NCBI RefSeq assembly: GCF_003436425.1
Contig: NZ_QSPK01000049.1
Coordinates: 1 to 17,808 of the forward strand
From: Eubacterium sp. TM05-53
GTDB lineage: Bacteria; Bacillota_I; Bacilli_A; Erysipelotrichales; Erysipelotrichaceae
Direction of reading: 5' to 3'
DNA length: 17,808 bases
Position numbers and translations under genes: made by a program. A model generated the notes under the pieces. It worked only from the letters and a program-made list of their open reading frames with translations. It was not told the origin of the DNA and did no database searches. Shown here one piece after another: positions 1 to 7,456 of the stretch (positions are counted from its first letter, which is position 1; the number at the start of each line of letters is the position of its first letter).

Positions 1-1
1 A

Positions 2-67
2 CATTTTAATTCCAATGTGTGCCTTGGAGCAAAGCGGAAAGGAATGGTTGGTTTTTATGGAAGATAA
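2..67 (+). CDS. possible 3' tail of an upstream gene (partial)
   Basis: A reading frame open from the left edge ends at TAA 65-67 and overlaps the proposed ATG (57) of the next gene by 11 bases. It would encode a short basic tail ending KRKGMVGFYGR. Tight overlaps of this kind are the rule in the following operon, and the Shine-Dalgarno-like AAAGGAA (38-44) of the next gene lies inside it. Only 21 codons are visible, so an open frame by chance is quite possible. No product can be assigned. Confidence 0.3.
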   Translation, partial: HFNSNVCLGAKRKGMVGFYGR

Positions 68-1115
68 AATACGAATTATAATGTATTCAAGTGCAGATAA
101 AGTGGATGGCCAAGGTGTAGGCAGTGCCTACGAAGAACAGGTTAATCTAATTAAAGAAGGTGCTAGCGATATCTTTGAAGTGGGTATCAATAACTGGATC
201 AAATCGCCAGACATTCAACATTTCCATACAGTGGATCCTACTTTCTATGTGAAAATGCAAAATCATAGAGCCGCTAACATTGCCTATTGTCATTTTTTAC
301 CGGATACTTTAGAAGGTAGCTTAAAAATTCCAGCACCTTTATTGAATGTATTTCGTTCTTATTTGATTCAATTCTATAAGAGTGCGGATCGCTTGGTCGT
401 TGTAAATCCAAGTTTTATTGATGCGTTAGTCGAATATGGGATTGATCGAGAAAGAATTTACTATATTCCTAACTATGTATCTAAGGAAAAATTTTATCGT
501 AAATCCGATGAGGCGTGTGCTGCCATTCGTAAAAAGTATGGTGTAGACAAGGATGCTTTTGTGGTATTGGGTGCAGGACAGGTACAAACGCGTAAGGGTG
601 TACTTGATTTTGTGAATGTTGCCAAACAAATGCCAGACGTACAATTTGTATGGGCTGGAGGCTTTTCTTTTGGACGTATTACCGATGGATATGAGGAATT
701 GAAGAAGTTACAGGAAAATCCACCTGAAAACTGTAAATTCTTAGGCATTGTTCCGCGTGAAGAAATGGTGGATCTATATAATATGGCGAATGTGCTTTTT
801 GTGCCAAGCTATAATGAATTATTTCCAATGACGATTTTAGAAGCGGTGAACTTACATGTTCCATTGGTGCTTCGTGATTTGGATTTATATAAAGATATCT
901 TATTTGATCGTTATATGCATGCCGATGATAATGAGGGTTTTAAAAATTGTCTGTTAAAATTGAAAAATGATTCAGATGTATATGCGAAGTATCAAAATGA
1001 GAGTCGTTTATTGAGTGAATTCTATTCGAAAGAACATGTATTGAATATGTGGAGAGAATTCTATTTGAGTGCTTATAAGGATAAACAAGAGGAATTATTA
1101 AACAAGAAAAAATAG
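57..1115 (+). CDS. GT4-family glycosyltransferase, CpoA-like (glycolipid second-sugar transferase)
   Basis: Retaining GT-B glycosyltransferase, 352 aa from the ATG at 57. The N-terminus IRIIMYSSADKVDGQGVGSA resembles CpoA-type enzymes of streptococci, which add the second sugar to monoglucosyl-diacylglycerol at the inner face of the membrane. The central part carries donor-binding features (GAGQVQTRKG near residues 176-185) and the GT4 E-x7-E motif at E254 and E262 (ELFPMTILE). I chose ATG 57 because AAAGGAA lies 12 bases upstream and because family proteins begin close to the IRIIMYSS strand. The frame also stays open upstream through ATG 15 to the window edge. It is the first of three genes that look like a glycolipid cluster: a flippase-like protein follows after 8 bases, then a diacylglycerol glucosyltransferase-like enzyme. 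The exact sugar (glucose or galactose) cannot be read from sequence. Confidence 0.8.
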   Translation: MEDKIRIIMYSSADKVDGQGVGSAYEEQVNLIKEGASDIFEVGINNWIKSPDIQHFHTVDPTFYVKMQNHRAANIAYCHFLPDTLEGSLKIPAPLLNVFRSYLIQFYKSADRLVVVNPSFIDALVEYGIDRERIYYIPNYVSKEKFYRKSDEACAAIRKKYGVDKDAFVVLGAGQVQTRKGVLDFVNVAKQMPDVQFVWAGGFSFGRITDGYEELKKLQENPPENCKFLGIVPREEMVDLYNMANVLFVPSYNELFPMTILEAVNLHVPLVLRDLDLYKDILFDRYMHADDNEGFKNCLLKLKNDSDVYAKYQNESRLLSEFYSKEHVLNMWREFYLSAYKDKQEELLNKKK

Positions 1116-1123
1116 GGGTTTTT

Positions 1124-2164
1124 ATGAAAAAACAGAAGTACGCACTAAATCTGTTACTTATTCTTGCTTTAACGGGATTTGCCCTGTGGTTTGCGCTAAA
1201 GGATAATTTTCATCAGGTTTTAAAGTGCATTTCACAAATGAATCTGTTAAGCCTTGTCATAGTCTTATTGTGGGGGGTTCTTTTTACGGCGGTCTGGGGA
1301 TTTGTATACTACGTATTAGGTAGAAAGTATACGGATCATTATACGCCGGGTAAAGGGATTCTTGTGGCCTTTATTGGTTCTTTCTTTTCGGGGATTACTC
1401 CGAGTAGTACGGGTGGACAGTTTGTTCAGGCCTACATTATGAAGAAGCAAGGAATCAAAGTGAGTGATGGAGCCAGCTTGTTGTGGGCTGATTTCATTAT
1501 TTACCAGACGACAATGATGATTTATGTTTCGATTCTGTTTCTCTTGCGTTTTGCGTATTATAGTGCTCAATCCGCATGGTTCAATATTATATTGTTGGGC
1601 TATATCATCAATGCAGTGGTTGTTGTAGCGTTATATACGATTGCGTTATTTCCTAGTATTTATATCAAGCTTTCGCGAACTTTAGTTAAGGCATTGTCGA
1701 AACTGCATATTTTAAAGAATCCAGAAAAGACATTGGATTCTTGGACGCTACAAGTAACGAGTTTTACTCGTGAAATCAAAGTACTAGCCAAAGATAAGAA
1801 GAGTATTTTTCTTTGTGTATGTATTAATGTGGTGCGTTTATCACTCTATTATTCATTGCCATTTGTGATTGCACTAGCCCTACATATTCCATTGAAGATG
1901 AATGAGTTTATTGATGTCATGGCCCTATCTAGTTTTGTGACGATGGCCAATAGTTTTATTCCAATTCCCGGGGCAAGTGGGGGTACGGAAGTTGTCTTTT
2001 CATTATTGTTTAGTGGCATGATGAAAAATTTAACGGGTGCCGTTTTAGTATTGTGGCGTTTTTCTACGTATCACATAGTGCTGATTATAGGTGGAATTTT
2101 ATTTGTGTTTGTGAAGAATCATTATGAGAGAAAAGAGAGTAAGATCAATTTAGAAGGGATGTAG
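1124..2164 (+). CDS. flippase-like integral membrane protein (LPG-synthase transmembrane / UPF0104 family)
   Basis: A 346-aa polytopic membrane protein of the family that includes the N-terminal flippase domain of MprF (lysylphosphatidylglycerol synthase TM region). It has a short basic N-terminus followed by about 7-8 hydrophobic segments. The family signature GITPSSTGGQFVQAYIMKKQG lies near residues 90-110, and a second conserved loop IPIPGASGGTEV near residues 279-290. There is no catalytic aminoacyl-transferase domain. An AGGGG at 1113-1117 precedes the ATG. It sits between two glycolipid glycosyltransferases, so movement or presentation of a glycolipid or polyprenyl-linked lipid is a reasonable inference, but the substrate is unknown. 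The family call is firm; the function is inferred from context. Confidence 0.85.
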   Translation: MKKQKYALNLLLILALTGFALWFALKDNFHQVLKCISQMNLLSLVIVLLWGVLFTAVWGFVYYVLGRKYTDHYTPGKGILVAFIGSFFSGITPSSTGGQFVQAYIMKKQGIKVSDGASLLWADFIIYQTTMMIYVSILFLLRFAYYSAQSAWFNIILLGYIINAVVVVALYTIALFPSIYIKLSRTLVKALSKLHILKNPEKTLDSWTLQVTSFTREIKVLAKDKKSIFLCVCINVVRLSLYYSLPFVIALALHIPLKMNEFIDVMALSSFVTMANSFIPIPGASGGTEVVFSLLFSGMMKNLTGAVLVLWRFSTYHIVLIIGGILFVFVKNHYERKESKINLEGM

Positions 2165-2167
2165 TAT

Positions 2168-4135
2168 ATGCGAATCGGACTATTTACAGATGCATATTTA
2201 CCGGATATTAATGGGGTTGTTTCAAGTGTGGCAACCCTTAAACACGCTTTAGAAGAGCTGGGGCATACGGTATTTATTATTACGAATCATAAGGGGACAA
2301 AGATTGTAGAAGATGAGGATGGTCATATTCTTCGTTTACCGGGTCTTGAAATCAAGAAGTTTTATGGTTATAAGATGTCGAGTCCACTACAGTTTAGTGC
2401 GGATGCCTACATTGAAAGAATGGACTTGGATGTCATTCATATTCAGACGGAAGCGGGTGTAGGTATGTTTGGTCGTCAGATGGCGAAGGCTTTGCACATT
2501 CCTATTGTATACACGTATCATACGATGTATGAGGATTATACGCATTATTTTAATCCGCTTGATTTTGATTCGGTTGAAAAATTAGGGAAGAGTGTGATTC
2601 GTACTTTTTCTCGTGTCATGGCCAATGGTTCGCAGGCAGTGATTGCGCCGAGTGAAAAGACGAAGCAGGCTTTATTGCAGTATGGTGTAATAGCACCTAT
2701 TTATATTGTTCCGACAGGTTTGGATTTGTCGGAGTATGATCGTAAAAATTTAGATGAAAATAGAGCTCAAAGTATTCGTGAAGAGTTAGGTTTTACAAGT
2801 GAAGATCGTATTGTGGTCTTTGTAGGGCGTATTGCCAAAGAGAAGGCAATCGAAATTCCGATTGAGGCGATAAGTAAAAATAACGATCCACATTTACACT
2901 TAGTCATTGTGGGTGGTGGTACGGATATGGAGTATTACCAGGATTTGGCTAAGAAGTATAATGTTACGGATCGTGTGCATTTTACGGGTAAGATTCCTAA
3001 GGAGAATATTGCCTATTATTATGCGGCTTTTGATTGTTTCGTATCGGCTAGTTTATCCGAAACACAAGGCATGACATATATTGAAGCTTTGGCCAGTGGA
3101 CTATTAGTGTTTGGTCGACGTGATGAAGTGTTGAAGGATTTGGTGGATGAAGGTAAGTCTGGCTATTATTTTGATGATGCCAATGAACTAAGTCAAAAGT
3201 GGGATGTTTTCTTTAGTAAATCCAAAGCGGAAAGAGATGCATTAAGAGAATATTGTATTTCTAAAACAGCGCCTTATACAGAGAGTATGTTTGCGCATAA
3301 GGCATTGAGTGTTTATAATCAGGCAATTGATGATTATAAGCGTGCCTATCATGTGGAGCGTATTCGTATGGTGGATGATTTTGTTCGTCTAACGGTGATG
3401 CGTGATTGTGATAAGGAACCAGTGAAAGTGATGATTTCAACGGATGATTTCTTTGACTTAAAGATCACAAAGGATACAATGTTAGATGCATATTTGATTG
3501 ACAACTATTTGGATATGCAGTTATTCTATAAGGCGTTTGAGTTAATGAAGAAGCGTGTTTTCTCAAATGATTATACGTCGTATCAAATGGTACAATATGG
3601 AAAGAAATATTTGGGTCTAGATGAAGATCAGGCTTTGGATATTATTCATGAATTTATGGAACGTCATTGGATTGACGATAAGGAGTATGCCTTTGATAAG
3701 GCGCAGGCTTGGCATTCGTATGGTCAGCCTAAAATGCAGATTTGTCAAAAGCTAAAAAGAGCGGGCATCGCGGATGATGTAATTGAGGATGCTTTGGCAA
3801 GCTTGGATGTGGAAACAGAGCGTAGTAATGCGATCAAATTGGCTCGTCGTTTAGCGCATTCGTTAAAAGAGCAATCGAGTCGCATGCAAAGGCAGACATT
3901 AGTGAATAAGTTAGTAACGAAGGGATATTCGTTTGAATTAGCGAAACAAGTCTCAGAGTCAATTGAATTGGATGAAAATGATGATGAGGCACTACAAAGA
4001 ACGATTGCGAAGGCAAAGCGTTTATATGCGACGTTTGATCAGCCTAAGCGTAATCAGAAGATTCAGACGTATTGTGTTCGTAAAGGATTTAATATATCGG
4101 CTATAAAAGATGTTTTGGAAGGGGAAAGTGAATGA
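2168..4135 (+). CDS. GT4 diacylglycerol glucosyltransferase-like protein fused to a RecX domain
   Basis: A 655-aa two-part protein. Residues 1 to about 385 form a GT-B, GT4 glycosyltransferase resembling 1,2-diacylglycerol 3-glucosyltransferases: N-terminal GLFTDAYLPDINGVVSSV, an acceptor-side HIQTEAGVG, donor-side FVGRIAKEKA, and an E-x7-E motif at E298/E306 (SETQGMTYIEA). Residues from about 400 to 655 match a long-form RecX: a beta-rich lead (VKVMISTDDFFDLKITKD) followed by helical repeats such as RHWIDDKEYAFDKAQ, GQPKMQICQKLKRAGI and RQTLVNKLVTKGYSFELAKQV. RecX proteins bind and modulate RecA filaments in the cytoplasm. The Shine-Dalgarno AAGGGA lies 8 bases before ATG 2168, and the 3' end overlaps yhaM by 4 bases. 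An in-frame ATG at 3368 with GGAG 9 bases upstream could start a separate RecX product. No stop or frameshift separates the halves. Confidence 0.85.
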   Translation: MRIGLFTDAYLPDINGVVSSVATLKHALEELGHTVFIITNHKGTKIVEDEDGHILRLPGLEIKKFYGYKMSSPLQFSADAYIERMDLDVIHIQTEAGVGMFGRQMAKALHIPIVYTYHTMYEDYTHYFNPLDFDSVEKLGKSVIRTFSRVMANGSQAVIAPSEKTKQALLQYGVIAPIYIVPTGLDLSEYDRKNLDENRAQSIREELGFTSEDRIVVFVGRIAKEKAIEIPIEAISKNNDPHLHLVIVGGGTDMEYYQDLAKKYNVTDRVHFTGKIPKENIAYYYAAFDCFVSASLSETQGMTYIEALASGLLVFGRRDEVLKDLVDEGKSGYYFDDANELSQKWDVFFSKSKAERDALREYCISKTAPYTESMFAHKALSVYNQAIDDYKRAYHVERIRMVDDFVRLTVMRDCDKEPVKVMISTDDFFDLKITKDTMLDAYLIDNYLDMQLFYKAFELMKKRVFSNDYTSYQMVQYGKKYLGLDEDQALDIIHEFMERHWIDDKEYAFDKAQAWHSYGQPKMQICQKLKRAGIADDVIEDALASLDVETERSNAIKLARRLAHSLKEQSSRMQRQTLVNKLVTKGYSFELAKQVSESIELDENDDEALQRTIAKAKRLYATFDQPKRNQKIQTYCVRKGFNISAIKDVLEGESE

Positions 4136-5070
4136 GAATTAATGAGATTACTCAGGAACAAAAAGTAAATATTAAGTGTTTGATTTCAAAGTGTGACAAG
4201 GGAAAAACTGTGAAGGATACGCCTTATTTGTCTTTGATTTTAGAGGATGCGACAGGTGTATTGGATGCGAAATTTTGGAATTTAACGAATGAGCAGATTG
4301 AGCAGTATAAGGCTGGTCAGATCGTTGAAGTATTTGGAGATTCGATTATTCATCGAAATGCCGTTCAGTTAAGAGTAAGAAAAATGGTGGTCTTAGAAGA
4401 CGAAGATATTTCGGATTATGTAAGATTGGCGCCTATGTCTCGTAGTGAAATGGAAGATGAAGTAAAGGTTTTGATGAATGAGATTACGGATTCGAATTTG
4501 TATTGTGTAGTTGAAGAAGTGTTAGAAGAAACGAAGGATTTCTTCTATACGTATCCGGCTGCCACAAGAAATCACCATAATTTTGTGGGTGGACTTGCCT
4601 ATCATTCGATTAGTATGGCGCGTGTAGCTTTAGATATCTGTAAACAATATCCATTCTTGGATAAGGGATTATTGATTGCGGGTATCTTGATGCATGATGT
4701 TGGAAAGATTGATGAGTTGAGTGGTCCAGTTCTTCCTGAATATACAAATGAGGGGAATTTGTTGGGGCACATTAGTATTATGAATAATCGTTTGGATCGT
4801 GTGGCTGAAAAGCTGGGTGTAAATGATAAAGAGAGTGTTTTATTGTTGAAGCATATGGTTTTATCGCATCATGGAAAGATGGAGTTTGGATCTCCTGTCC
4901 TTCCTATGATTCCAGAAGCCGAAGTATTAACTTTATTGGATAATTTGGATGCGCGTATGTATATGATGAAGCAGAGTTTGGATACAACGCAGCCAGGTCA
5001 TTTTGGACCTCGTGTCTTTGCGTTAGAGGGTCGTATGATTTATCATCGAAAAGGAGAAGATGAAGAATGA
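4132..5070 (+). CDS. yhaM: 3'-5' exoribonuclease YhaM family
   Basis: A 312-aa protein, essentially the size of Bacillus YhaM (about 314 aa). Residues 12-86 form an OB-fold nucleic-acid-binding domain (IKCLISKCDKGKTVKDTPYL and following). Residues 145-285 form an HD phosphohydrolase domain: H158 in GLAYHS, the doublet H188-D189 in MHDVGK, H213, H246-H247 in SHHGK, and D270/D273 are the probable metal ligands. YhaM degrades RNA and single-stranded DNA from the 3' end in a metal-dependent manner and takes part in mRNA turnover. The start codon lies in an ATGA overlap with the GT-RecX gene and the stop in an ATGA overlap with rimO, so translation is probably coupled through the operon. All key residues are present. 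Confidence 0.92.
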   Translation: MRINEITQEQKVNIKCLISKCDKGKTVKDTPYLSLILEDATGVLDAKFWNLTNEQIEQYKAGQIVEVFGDSIIHRNAVQLRVRKMVVLEDEDISDYVRLAPMSRSEMEDEVKVLMNEITDSNLYCVVEEVLEETKDFFYTYPAATRNHHNFVGGLAYHSISMARVALDICKQYPFLDKGLLIAGILMHDVGKIDELSGPVLPEYTNEGNLLGHISIMNNRLDRVAEKLGVNDKESVLLLKHMVLSHHGKMEFGSPVLPMIPEAEVLTLLDNLDARMYMMKQSLDTTQPGHFGPRVFALEGRMIYHRKGEDEE

Positions 5071-6365
5071 AAATAGGTTTTGTATCATTGGGGTGTTGTA
5101 AAAACTTAGTGGATTCTGAACAGATCATGGGTATGATCAAGAGGGGTGGTCATGAAATTGTGGCCAATCCTAAGGATGCACAGGCTATTATTGTGAATAC
5201 TTGTGGTTTTATTGAGAGTGCCAAAGAGGAGAGTATCAATACGATTTTCAAGATGGCGAAGTATAAAGAAAGAAACTTAGAGAAGTTGATTGTGTGTGGT
5301 TGTTTGGCTCAAAGATATACAGATACATTAAGGGAAGAGATTCCTGAAATTGATGCGGTTATCCCAATTCGTGAGTATGATACTTTGGCAAGTCAGCTAC
5401 AGAAGCTTTTAGGTTCAGATACATTATTGGATAAGGCTGAACGTGTGATTACGGGAAATCCTTGGCAGGCATATGTAAAGATTAGTGATGGTTGTTCGAA
5501 TCGTTGTGCGTATTGTGCAATTCCTTTGATTCGTGGAGATCAAAAGTCCCGTACAATTGAGGATATCATGGAAGAGGTCAACTATTTGGCAAGTATTGGA
5601 GTGAAAGAATTAACTTTGATTGCCCAAGATACAACGAAGTATGGTTTGGATAATTATGGAAAGTTGATGCTTCCTGAATTATTGCGTCAAGTATCTAAAG
5701 TTGAGGGTCTTCATTGGATTCGTGTTCTGTATATGTATCCGGATGAAATTGTGGATGATGTATTGCAGGCCATGAGTGAGAGTGAGAAGATCGTTCCTTA
5801 TTTTGATATTCCTATGCAGCATGCGAACAATCGTTTGTTGAAATTAATGAATCGTAGAGGTCCAAAAGAGGATGTATTAAAGGTTGTAGATAAGATTCAT
5901 ACGATGTTTCCAAATGCGACTTTGCGTACAACTATGATTGTTGGTTTCCCTACAGAAACGGAAGAAGAGTTTGAAGAACTTGTGGATTTCATTAAGGAAA
6001 TTAAGTGGGATCGTATGGGTGCATTCACTTATTCAAAGGAAGAGGATACACCAGCATATGATATGGATGGTCAGATTGATGAAGCGGTTCAAAATGAGCG
6101 TTTGGCTAGATTGATGGCGGTGCAGGAAGAGATTTCAAAAGAAAAGAATCAGGAAAAGATTGGTAGGGTCATTGAAGTTCTTGTTGAGGAAAAAGAAGGT
6201 TTGGTGGATCGTTATCGTGGAAGAAGTGCTGCGGATGCACCGGATGAAGTGGATGGTCAGGTCATCTTTACAAGTGATGAACCTTTAGAGTTGGGTTCTT
6301 TTGTGAAGGTGAAGATTACAGATGCCAAATCTTATGATGTTTACGGTACATGTGTAAGCGAATAG
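5067..6365 (+). CDS. rimO: ribosomal protein S12 methylthiotransferase RimO
   Basis: A 432-aa radical-SAM methylthiotransferase that modifies an aspartate of ribosomal protein S12. The N-terminal UPF0004 domain supplies three cluster-binding cysteines (C10 in SLGC, C46 in NTCGF, C79 in GCLAQRY). The radical-SAM cluster motif is C143-x3-C147-x2-C150 (DGCSNRCAYCAIP). The core runs to about residue 350, and a C-terminal TRAM domain covers about 366-432. The opening KIGFVSLGCCKNLVDSE is the RimO form rather than MiaB. The start overlaps yhaM by 4 bases, and the 3' end overlaps the following glycosylase gene by 16 bases. Length and motifs are complete. Confidence 0.95.
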   Translation: MKIGFVSLGCCKNLVDSEQIMGMIKRGGHEIVANPKDAQAIIVNTCGFIESAKEESINTIFKMAKYKERNLEKLIVCGCLAQRYTDTLREEIPEIDAVIPIREYDTLASQLQKLLGSDTLLDKAERVITGNPWQAYVKISDGCSNRCAYCAIPLIRGDQKSRTIEDIMEEVNYLASIGVKELTLIAQDTTKYGLDNYGKLMLPELLRQVSKVEGLHWIRVLYMYPDEIVDDVLQAMSESEKIVPYFDIPMQHANNRLLKLMNRRGPKEDVLKVVDKIHTMFPNATLRTTMIVGFPTETEEEFEELVDFIKEIKWDRMGAFTYSKEEDTPAYDMDGQIDEAVQNERLARLMAVQEEISKEKNQEKIGRVIEVLVEEKEGLVDRYRGRSAADAPDEVDGQVIFTSDEPLELGSFVKVKITDAKSYDVYGTCVSE

Positions 6366-6811
6366 TTGGATTGGATCCCATTGTATTTGAGGATTCGAAA
6401 ATCTTGATTGTGGGTTCTATGCCAAGTGCAATTAGTTTGAAGGAACAGATGTATTATGCGAATAAAAATAATCGGTTTTGGAAGATATTAAAAGAAATCT
6501 TTCAAACAGAAGACAAGATTGAATTATTAAAAGTATCGCACATTGCACTTTGGGATATTTGTCATTCGTGTATAAGAAAGACGAGTGCGGATAGTGAGAT
6601 CAAGGATATTGAACCAAATGATATACAGGGATTATTGAATACATATAAGAATATTGAGAAGGTCATTTGTAATGGAAGGACAAGTCAGAATACAATGCAG
6701 AAATATTTTCCGAATATTGAAACGGTATATTGTCCTTCGACTTCAAGTGCCAATGCGAGATTTTCGCTAGAACAATTGATTGAAATATATAAGAAGGAGT
6801 TTTGTCGATGA
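6350..6811 (+). CDS. DNA-deoxyinosine (hypoxanthine)/uracil glycosylase-like protein
   Basis: A 153-aa member of the uracil-DNA glycosylase superfamily, closest in motif to the hypoxanthine-DNA glycosylase branch. The first motif is ILIVGSMPSAISLKEQMYYA (about residues 18-37), followed by NNRFWKIL. The C-terminal motif CPSTSSANARFS corresponds to the PSTSPANA loop of this family. Such enzymes remove deaminated bases (hypoxanthine from deaminated adenine, in some cases uracil) to start base-excision repair. ATG 6350 lies inside the last codons of rimO, a 16-base overlap without an obvious strong Shine-Dalgarno, so coupled translation is likely. It shares ATGA with the dUTPase-like gene downstream. 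The exact base specificity is inferred from family resemblance. Confidence 0.82.
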   Translation: MCKRIVGLDPIVFEDSKILIVGSMPSAISLKEQMYYANKNNRFWKILKEIFQTEDKIELLKVSHIALWDICHSCIRKTSADSEIKDIEPNDIQGLLNTYKNIEKVICNGRTSQNTMQKYFPNIETVYCPSTSSANARFSLEQLIEIYKKEFCR

Positions 6812-7290
6812 ATAAATTATATTGGGCAAAAGTAAAGGCGGATGCGAAGGTTCCGCAAAAGCGTTATGAAGATGCGGGATACGATTTATATCCTTGTTTT
6901 GAAGAAGATTACATGGTAATCGAGCCTCATGAAACGAAGTTAGTTCCATTAGGTGTTGCGAGTGCATTTGATCCTGAGTTCGTTATGATTTTAAAAGAGC
7001 GTGGTTCTACAGGAACAAAGGGTATTGCGCAAAGAAGTGGCGTGATTGATTCGGGTTATCGCGGTGAATATATGGCTCCGGTCACAAATTTGAATACAAA
7101 ACGTGTGGTGATTAAAAAACAAGATGTAGAATATAAGGAAGATGCGATTATTTATCCTTATGAAAAAGCAATTTGTCAGGGTGTATTATTGCGTATGCCT
7201 CAATTAGAAAGTGAAGAAATTTCTTTTGAAGAACTTCAGTCTATGGAGTCTGAAAGAATGGCCGGAAAGTTAGGTAGTTCAGGAAAATAA
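6808..7290 (+). CDS. dUTP diphosphatase-like protein
   Basis: A 160-aa protein with the five motifs of trimeric dUTPases in order: AGYDLY (23-28), RGSTGTKG (65-72), GVIDSGYRGE (78-87), a divergent KAICQGVL in place of the usual RIAQL motif, and a C-terminal RMAGKLGSSGK in place of RGxGGFGSTG. Canonical dUTPases hydrolyse dUTP to dUMP and pyrophosphate, limiting uracil in DNA. The catalytic Asp of motif 3 (D81) is present. In motif 5 the usual stacking Phe is Leu, and there is an insertion before motif 4, so this is a divergent subfamily. I chose ATG 6808 because AAGGAG (6794-6799) is 8 bases upstream and it forms an ATGA overlap with the preceding gene; a TTG at 6802 is less likely. Confidence 0.82.
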   Translation: MNKLYWAKVKADAKVPQKRYEDAGYDLYPCFEEDYMVIEPHETKLVPLGVASAFDPEFVMILKERGSTGTKGIAQRSGVIDSGYRGEYMAPVTNLNTKRVVIKKQDVEYKEDAIIYPYEKAICQGVLLRMPQLESEEISFEELQSMESERMAGKLGSSGK

Positions 7291-7292
7291 GT

Positions 7293-7327
7293 GGTTTTAT
7301 TGTCATAATGACAATAAACCTTTTTTT
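7293..7327 (+). terminator. intrinsic terminator of the glycolipid/rimO operon
   Basis: GGTTT and ATTGTCA pair with TGACAAT and AAACC around a TAA loop, with one bulged T, and are followed directly by seven T. It lies right after the dUTPase-like stop codon and closes the block of seven genes. Confidence 0.9.
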
Positions 7328-7398
7328 ATGCAAAATTTGATTAAAAAAGGATGATTTTTCGATATTATAACCAATCTATAACCTAGTGAGTCCTATAC

Positions 7399-7404
7399 TA
7401 TAAT
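7399..7404 (+). promoter_or_regulatory. probable -10 element for the surface protein gene
   Basis: A perfect TATAAT lies 52 bases before the ATG at 7457. The hexamer at the -35 distance is weak. A second candidate is TTGATT (7338-7343) with TATTAT (7363-7368) at a long 19-base spacing. The intervening stretch after the upstream terminator has no gene. The expected start near 7411 would give a leader of about 45 bases. Confidence 0.55.
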
Positions 7405-7456
7405 CAGGATGATGAAAGGGTTATAAACTTTAACAAGAACAAAAGGAGGAATTTGT

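Noticed and set aside
7371..7456. Riboswitch or structured leader upstream of the surface protein
   Set aside because: After the TATAAT box only about 45 bases remain, ending in a plain Shine-Dalgarno. I see no convincing stem or known riboswitch core.
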